From Omnitrophica bacterium RIFOXYB12_FULL_50_7 (GTDB lineage: Bacteria > Omnitrophota > Omnitrophia > Omnitrophales > Aquincolibacteriaceae): a stretch of 11,333 nucleotides of DNA. The stretch spans positions 528 through 11,860 of the forward strand of contig MHFU01000009.1 of NCBI GenBank assembly GCA_001804345.1, written 5' to 3'. Below are positions 9,201-11,333 of the stretch, piece after piece (the first letter of the stretch is position 1; every line of letters starts with the position of its first letter). Both the position numbers and the translations under genes were made by a program. The notes beneath the pieces were generated by a model. It saw only the letters and a program-made list of their open reading frames with translations, was not told the DNA's origin and made no database searches.

Positions 9201-10182
9201 TATTGGTTCCCGACTCCATCTGGATACCATGACAGCTAGTGGAATCGATCGTGATCGTCCCGCTGTTATCAAAATCAACGTTCTCAGAGTCGAAATAAAT
9301 ACCTGAGGAGTCAGCTGTGGTGATGGTGATGGTGCCTGAATTATCGAAAGTATTAAGACCGCCTGAATAAAAAGCAATGCCGTGACAACCGGCAGAATCG
9401 ATAGAGATAGTTCCAGTATTGGTTAGAGCATTGTTGTCGTACCCCATATTGACAGCAGTACTGTCAACAGAACCGATCGCGATAGTCCCAGCATTGGTCA
9501 AAGTGTCATTACCAGAACCCATTCCAATGCCGCCGCCGCTGGAACTGGTAATAGTGATCGTTCCCCCTGCTTTGTTCTCAATTTCGTCTTTGCCGTCCTG
9601 CATTTGGACGCCGGCAGAGCTTGCGTAGTCCACAGTAATGGTGCCGGAGTTGATCAAGGTGTCATTGCCGGAATTCATCATAATTCCACTATCACCGGAA
9701 TTTACCGCATGTACTGTTCCAGTATTGGTGATCGTGTCATTGCCGTCGTCCGTCTCGATCGCAATATCGGTACTGGAATACGCCGTCCCGTTATTGGTAA
9801 TAAAATTGATGCCTGTATTCGTCCCCTGCAAGAAAATGGCCCTGCCGGTCACGTAGACGTCGGCATTGTTGGTGATACTGTTATTGAGATTACCCAACGT
9901 CGTGGTAATCACCGAATCCCCGGCATCAGGGGCAATTTCTGTGCCGTAATTGGTGCTATTGATAATGGTTTCGGCGTGCGCAGGCATGGGAACGGAAAAA
10001 ACGAGGGAAAGGATCGCGACGACGGAAAGGAACTTTTTTACCTGCCCTTTTTTCTGGGGCTGGCACAGCCCAAGTCTGCATTGTCTTTCCATTAATGGCG
10101 ACTTGGACAGCCCCAATTTCCGCTCTGCGAAAATTGATGGGTATTGGGACTGATTTCCGAAAAGTTTTTTAGTAGAGATCAT
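3226..10182 (-). CDS. Giant autotransporter with two beta-solenoid repeat arrays
   Basis: The protein has 2318 residues. ATG 10182 is preceded by AGAGGAG (10198-10192) at 9 bases. Residues 1-70 form a signal peptide with a 48-residue N-region and hydrophobic core FLSVVAILSLVFS, likely cut after PAHA (70). Residues 145-675 and 1105-1718 are two arrays of 25-28-residue units (GSGDDTLTN-x-GTI-x-I...GI-x-M), predicted to form a parallel beta-solenoid. Each ends in a similar cap (DTLNLEG, then NFETLNK). Between them, near 965-1000, is a passenger-associated repeat (LTKSGAGTLTLSG, then NTYTGTT). Residues 1795-1915 resemble the passenger/autochaperone junction (NNGTVTPGGSNALTISGNY). Residues 1920-1996 are a helical linker ending in ISNRL. 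Residues 2014-2318 are the outer-membrane barrel, starting GLGVWIQGLGG and ending in YGTVRYDF; the final Phe is the classic barrel-assembly signal. By family, the barrel inserts in the outer membrane and exports the passenger to the surface, probably for adhesion; no enzymatic motif is visible. No protease site is evident, so the passenger may stay attached. Confidence 0.93.
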   Translation of the reverse strand: MISTKKLFGNQSQYPSIFAERKLGLSKSPLMERQCRLGLCQPQKKGQVKKFLSVVAILSLVFSVPMPAHAETIINSTNYGTEIAPDAGDSVITTTLGNLNNSITNNADVYVTGRAIFLQGTNTGINFITNNGTAYSSTDIAIETDDGNDTITNTGTVHAVNSGDSGIMMNSGNDTLINSGTITVDYASSAGVQMQDGKDEIENKAGGTITITSSSGGGIGMGSGNDTLTNAGTIAIGSVDSTAVNMGYDNNALTNTGTISIDSAGCHGIAFYSGGLNTFDNSGTITITTADSSGIYFDSENVDFDNSGTITIDSTSCHGIQMESGTNTLTNTASGNIDIGSVSSGIATGSGDDTLKNYGSISVDSASWAGINMQEGNDTLDNKAGATITITTSSGGGIGLGSDDDTFTNAGIIDIGDVSSTGLGMGRGDDTLINTGSISVNSAGCHGIAFDSGDMHDFDNSGTITITAADSTGINFYSGDTDFDNSGTITVTSAGCSGIEMYDGDDSLNNSGTLTITEASSTGIEMGSGSDTFKNSGTITMDSVGSHAINFESDGGYEDSFTNTGTIDIGTTDCHSIRFGSGSDVTFNNSGTITIDETGCNGIVFSTDNGGGHDFINSGTILMTSVDDIGIKFASDSNDTVTNSGTLDIQDVGDVGVDLGGGDDTFNNSGILLMDEVDGGSGTDTLNLEGTASRTFSGDFTNFETLNKKGTGSWTLAGDAPDVTDVNVYGGTLTIGDGTTGRLSGTPTLTFDGTGTMNFDEGDSFVQNMGALTFTAGDGNVQSTFTSTSAALNFTGVSVSTVGATGNFITSGGTSATNQIVLGGVVPSDQLLATSAFFGGNNYAAYDSAGAGYVRAYGSSDANFLAVGAGGTLGSAATDNVELTGAITAQTTESANTIHDTGAFNITLGAGNTLSVDGILKSGGSAATISGGDGIQTVTGGGNMVIRTDLSTDSLTISNPILDNGGSGLTKSGAGTLTLSGVNTYTGTTYINDGTLALEASQTTTDFNFGGDAELRIASGVDITGDIEAANSGQGTLTFQGDSTITGDIGSGAQPLGNTNLAGGAATTVEVTGDLHTLNLSVGAGTLAADGGVANLEDLTNNGTINSAEDVAFGSGDDTLTNYGAITVDSASEAGIQMKGGDDTLDNKAGAAITVTTSGGGGIGMGSGDDALTNDGMIDIGSVSSTGIGMGSGDDTLINTGSISVDSAGCHGIAFDEGSNHTFDNSGTITITEASSSGIYFDTGDTDFSNSGTLTIDSTSCHGIQMESGTNTLTNSETIDIGNVSSTGIATGSGDDTLTNYGTITVDSAGCSGIQMESGDDTLDNRAGGTITVTTSSYSGIEMGYGNNELTNAGTIDIGSVSSMGIDIGSVNGSMTNTGTIEIDYASRHGIAFGSGSLALHTFNNSGTITVTEAGSTGIHFDDGNTDFENSGTITIDSADSGGVVMRSGVNNLTNTGTIDIGSVGCGGVMTGDGDDTLTNFGTITVDYGDYAGIQMQSGNDTLDNRAGGRIAVTSSDYNGIGMGSGNDEITNAGTIEIGEVGNNGIALGSDSNTVTNSGTITVGSAGCAGIAGYDGDDALTNSGTITIDYADCAGIQLMGGDDTLYNRAGGKITITSSGGGGIGMGSDNDEITNDGTIEIGSVSSAGIGMGSDDDTLTNTGIITVSSSGGDGIDMNQGDDTLTNTGSLTITTAGTGVAIDMGAGDDTLTLGGTVTMVDDIEGGADTDTLNLEGTGSNTFNGDILNFETLNKDETGTWDLGGAVTVANDVNINDGTLNINGTMSPCGTGVTVAAAGTLGGSGAITGNVVNNGTVTPGGSNALTISGNYDQNAGSTLGINVSGTTNSSVVVGGTTTVNAGSTIQVTVDGYVANGTMFTIIDAGTAAVTAPGSISSSSYAVQFTVDGAADLILTAARTANAYGTASTNSDTEAVGAVLDEIAANNPTGDMLTVLNILDQLGSAEEVADAMETMHPDMSSGSVEGSRALTGQGFSMISNRLGGARSGGSTSGVSSGDMTNGLGVWIQGLGGHLKQDERKGIEGFSANTFGTTIGADKVLDNHFRLGLAGSYGWARVNSKTPGSPSDDINSFQGTIYGSYDSLDLNKARQSGKKSYEAVRSQVEDSWYVDGMVGFTQNDYDSRREIWLGATKRVAKADHYAQQYSTNFEAGYKFVFEETKALEVTPFASLGYNYLYMNKYKEDGANALNLTVDGEGLHQLEQALGAKLAYPIVAKNTGTFIPSVKAAWLYDYIGDRVETTASFAGGGPSFSSQGAKPAKNGMLFGAELAFLNKGNVTVTGNWDIVLKDQFMSNTYYGTVRYDF
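5030..6870 (-). repeat. Second in-gene array of 25-28-residue beta-solenoid units
   Basis: It encodes residues about 1105-1718, roughly 23 units of consensus GSGDDTLTN-GTITI-GI-M. Units fall into types that recur in fixed order with a period of about 535 bases. The same unit type (starting at ATGCC on the plus strand) occurs at 6776, 6242 and 5702, spacings of 534 and 540. A partial copy of the order follows before the cap. The coding strand is minus; the array lies wholly within the giant autotransporter. Confidence 0.85.
8160..9750 (-). repeat. First in-gene array of 25-28-residue beta-solenoid units
   Basis: It encodes residues about 145-675, roughly 20 units. The same unit order as in the second array is seen: a type near 9608 returns at 9071, a spacing of 537 bases. 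After the second cycle the units diverge more (SDTFKN, DSFTN and VTFNN variants) before the DTLNLEG cap. The match of order and cap between arrays indicates internal duplication of a large segment. Confidence 0.8.
10031..10171. repeat. Palindromic, possibly inserted segment in the signal-peptide N-region
   Basis: Nested palindromes are packed here: TGGGGCTG/CAGCCCCA (10055-10062 and 10108-10115), CCAAGTC/GACTTGG (10070-10076 and 10100-10106), the competing hairpin GGGCTG-GCA-CAGCCC (10057-10071) and the perfect CCATTAATGG (10089-10098). The minus-strand sequences TAAAAAACTT (10171-10162) and TAAAAAAGTT (10040-10031) bracket the segment, like an imperfect target duplication. It is translated without a stop as residues 5-48 of the giant autotransporter, a part absent from the paralogous gene at 1-744. 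Confidence 0.5.
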
Positions 10183-10216
10183 GTGGGGTGACTCCTCTGG
10201 GCTTGCGATTGAGAGA

Positions 10217-10236
10217 ATTTGAAAATCTTTTCAAAT
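10217..10236. promoter_or_regulatory. Palindrome ATTTGAAAA-TC-TTTTCAAAT in the leader
   Basis: Nine-base perfect arms (10217-10225 and 10228-10236) flank 2 bases, about 35 bases upstream of the start codon. It could be a DNA operator or, with a short loop, a weak RNA hairpin near the ribosome binding site. A shorter related repeat (TTGAAA/TTTCAA) sits at the same relative place in the leader of the gene at 1-744. Confidence 0.4.
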
Positions 10237-10355
10237 GGGTCCATCCTGAAAAGAATCAGGGTGTCAGAATAAAAGAGTTGCGAAATATTAATGTGTCAGT
10301 GCTTTGACGCGCTGTTGACCATATAAATTCCAAAAACCCATAGTAACGCTTAGCT

Positions 10356-10431
10356 AGTACTGTTCTCCATTTGATTTTAGGGGTTAACAGTACTGTACCG
10401 CATACCCCTAATTTCAAATGTTATGCGGTAC
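10356..10431. repeat. Twin hairpins with complementary loops in the 5' leader
   Basis: Hairpin 1: AGTACTGTT/AACAGTACT (10356-10364 and 10386-10394), 9 pairs, 21-base loop. Hairpin 2: GTACCGCATA/TATGCGGTAC (10395-10404 and 10422-10431), 10 pairs, 17-base loop. Loop sequences CATTTGATTTTAGGGG (10368-10383) and CCCCTAATTTCAAATG (10405-10420) are complementary at 14 of 16 positions. Thus two hairpins, a kissing pair, or one long hairpin can form. The segment lies about 35-110 bases downstream of the predicted transcript start. Confidence 0.75.
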
Positions 10432-10472
10432 TGGTGTATACGGCAGATAGCCAACCCACCTTTAGCGCCGGG

Positions 10473-10513
10473 ATTCTACCCTTGCTCATAGCAACATGCA
10501 ACTTTTTTAATCA
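10473..10513 (-). promoter_or_regulatory. Promoter of the giant autotransporter (recurring type)
   Basis: Minus strand: A-tract GATTAAAAAAG, -35 TTGCAT (10501-10496), a 17-base spacer, -10 TAGAAT (10478-10473), then CCCG. The predicted start near 10466 gives a leader of about 283 bases. The spacer contains the dyad TTGCT-CAT-AGCAA (10482-10494). Confidence 0.8.
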
Positions 10514-10556
10514 CCTCCCCGTTATCAGGAACAAAGGGCTTAAAAAACGAAGGAGA

Positions 10557-11333
10557 TTATTTTTTTTGCAGGAGTTTCAGATTTTGACGAGCTTTTTCTG
10601 ACTTCGGGTCGAGCCGCAGGGCCTCGGAGAATTGTTCGATGGCCTCTTTGCTCTTCCCTTGATTTTTGAGGACGATACCCATGTTGCAATGCGCATCCAC
10701 AAGGCGCGGATCCATACGTAGCGCCTCTGAATAATGAGCAAGAGCCTGGTCGAGGTTCCCTTTCAGGACTAAAGCATTTGCGAGATTGTTATGAGCCGGC
10801 GCGTTATTGGACTTGAGTTTTAGCGACTCGGCAAGATGAGTAATGGCATCATCGACTTTGCCGGCGGCCAAAAGTGCGCTACCGAGATTGTATTGCGTCG
10901 AATAATCCAGTCTCACCTGGAGAGCTTTGGAGAAAAACCACAGGGACTCCTGGATCTTTCCCTGCTTCGCCAGGGAATTTCCAATCTGGCTTAACATCAC
11001 CTCATCGTGAGGCCTGAATTCTATGAATTTCTCCAATGAGGGCTTGGTCTTCAAAGCTCTCGTATAATGCGCCGCCCCGTCAGAGACCTTACCCTGACGA
11101 TAGAGACTGATCCCCAGGTTATATTCTGACGACGCGTCCGAGGGAGAAAGCTTCATGGCTTTCAGAAAACAGACATCCGCTTCTTGGTACTTTTTGAGAT
11201 CCATGAGGACGATACCTAGATTACTATACGTTTCCGCATGAACAGGGTCGACGCGCAAAGCCAGTCTATATTGCTCAACAGCATCATCAAGCTTGCCCTG
11301 AGAATACAAAAGCCTGCCGAGCTCAAGTCGATC
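10557..11333 (-). CDS. TPR-repeat protein, C-terminal part (runs off right edge)
   Basis: The last 258 residues are present; the frame stays open to the right edge, so the true start is outside the window. An apparent TTG start at 11309 is internal, because the codons before it (DRLELGRL) complete a TPR helix. About seven tetratricopeptide repeats of 34 residues follow one another, for example YSNLGIVLMDLKKYQEADVC, YNLGSALLAAGKVDDAITHL and HCNMGIVLKNQGKSKEAIEQ, each with the Gly/Ala/Pro spacing typical of the family. The third has a longer linker (PSLEKFIEFRPHD). The protein ends in LKLLQKK just after the last repeat. TPRs are protein-binding scaffolds. No catalytic domain is visible here, but one could precede the repeats upstream, for instance a glycosyltransferase or membrane anchor. 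Any link to the autotransporter downstream is inferred only from adjacency and shared strand. Confidence 0.85.
   Translation of the reverse strand, partial: DRLELGRLLYSQGKLDDAVEQYRLALRVDPVHAETYSNLGIVLMDLKKYQEADVCFLKAMKLSPSDASSEYNLGISLYRQGKVSDGAAHYTRALKTKPSLEKFIEFRPHDEVMLSQIGNSLAKQGKIQESLWFFSKALQVRLDYSTQYNLGSALLAAGKVDDAITHLAESLKLKSNNAPAHNNLANALVLKGNLDQALAHYSEALRMDPRLVDAHCNMGIVLKNQGKSKEAIEQFSEALRLDPKSEKARQNLKLLQKK

Larger units (their letters stand above)
10183..10556. other. Intergenic region and long structured leader of the giant autotransporter
   Basis: No gene is visible. It contains the recurring promoter (10473-10513), a leader of about 283 bases with twin hairpins (10356-10431), a near-perfect palindrome (10217-10236) and the AGAGGAG Shine-Dalgarno (10198-10192). 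No obvious hairpin terminator follows the TPR gene ending at 10557, so its transcript might read into this leader. Confidence 0.65.

Noticed and set aside
4715..9628. Many long plus-strand open frames opposite the giant autotransporter, with repetitive VSSPEPIPIP-like translations
   Set aside because: They are antisense shadows of the repeat units: the same repeats read backwards give Pro/Val-rich strings, without ribosome sites, and the minus frame has the signal peptide, domains and barrel.
5030..9750. CRISPR array or tandem satellite
   Set aside because: The repeats are coding, diverged, with a period divisible by three, and have no uniform spacers; they are protein-level repeats.
10356..10431. 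Integron attC site
   Set aside because: The expected core sites (RYYYAAC/GTTRRRY) and the imperfect-stem layout with extrahelical bases are not present, and no integrase or cassette array is nearby.

Overview
The window is about 11.3 kb of a bacterial chromosome in which every gene I can support lies on the minus strand. Two genes encode autotransporter-type (type V secreted) surface proteins. One is complete and ends in an outer-membrane beta-barrel with a terminal phenylalanine, so the host has a double membrane. Base composition is moderate, and no ribosomal or housekeeping gene is present to fix the taxonomy. The combination of giant low-complexity autotransporters, TPR proteins and a nucleotidyltransferase cassette would suit an uncultured environmental diderm such as the Omnitrophota, but that is a low-confidence guess.

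Layout from right to left, in the direction of transcription: (1) 10557-11333, the C-terminal part of a TPR-repeat protein that runs off the right edge. (2) 10183-10556, a promoter and a long structured leader containing two hairpins with mutually complementary loops. (3) 3226-10182, a 2318-residue autotransporter. It has a signal peptide with an unusually long N-region, two paralogous beta-solenoid repeat arrays, a passenger-associated repeat region between them, a helical linker and a C-terminal barrel. (4) 3154-3203, a strong hairpin serving as terminator. (5) 2615-2974, a 119-residue membrane-anchored protein of unknown function with its own promoter and terminator. (6) 1082-2357, a two-gene cassette: a small nucleotidyltransferase resembling AbiEii/DUF6036-type proteins, and a helical partner with a helix-turn-helix-like tail. 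(7) 1-744, the signal peptide and start of the passenger of a second autotransporter that runs off the left edge.

The clearest regulatory signal is one promoter type used three times, ahead of both autotransporters and the small membrane protein. It has an A-tract, a TTGCGT or TTGCAT -35, exactly 17 bases, a TAGAAT or TACAAT -10, then CCCG. The three genes also share a GGAG Shine-Dalgarno region of similar layout and long leaders. They probably form one cell-envelope expression group. The nucleotidyltransferase cassette has a different promoter (TTGACT-17-TATCTT) and looks like an independently transcribed accessory module.

The points most worth a second look are the twin hairpins in the leader of the giant autotransporter, the seven-unit super-repeat with a positionally conserved cysteine, a probable palindromic insertion that lengthened the signal-peptide N-region, and the nucleotidyltransferase/partner cassette with a possible CTG start.
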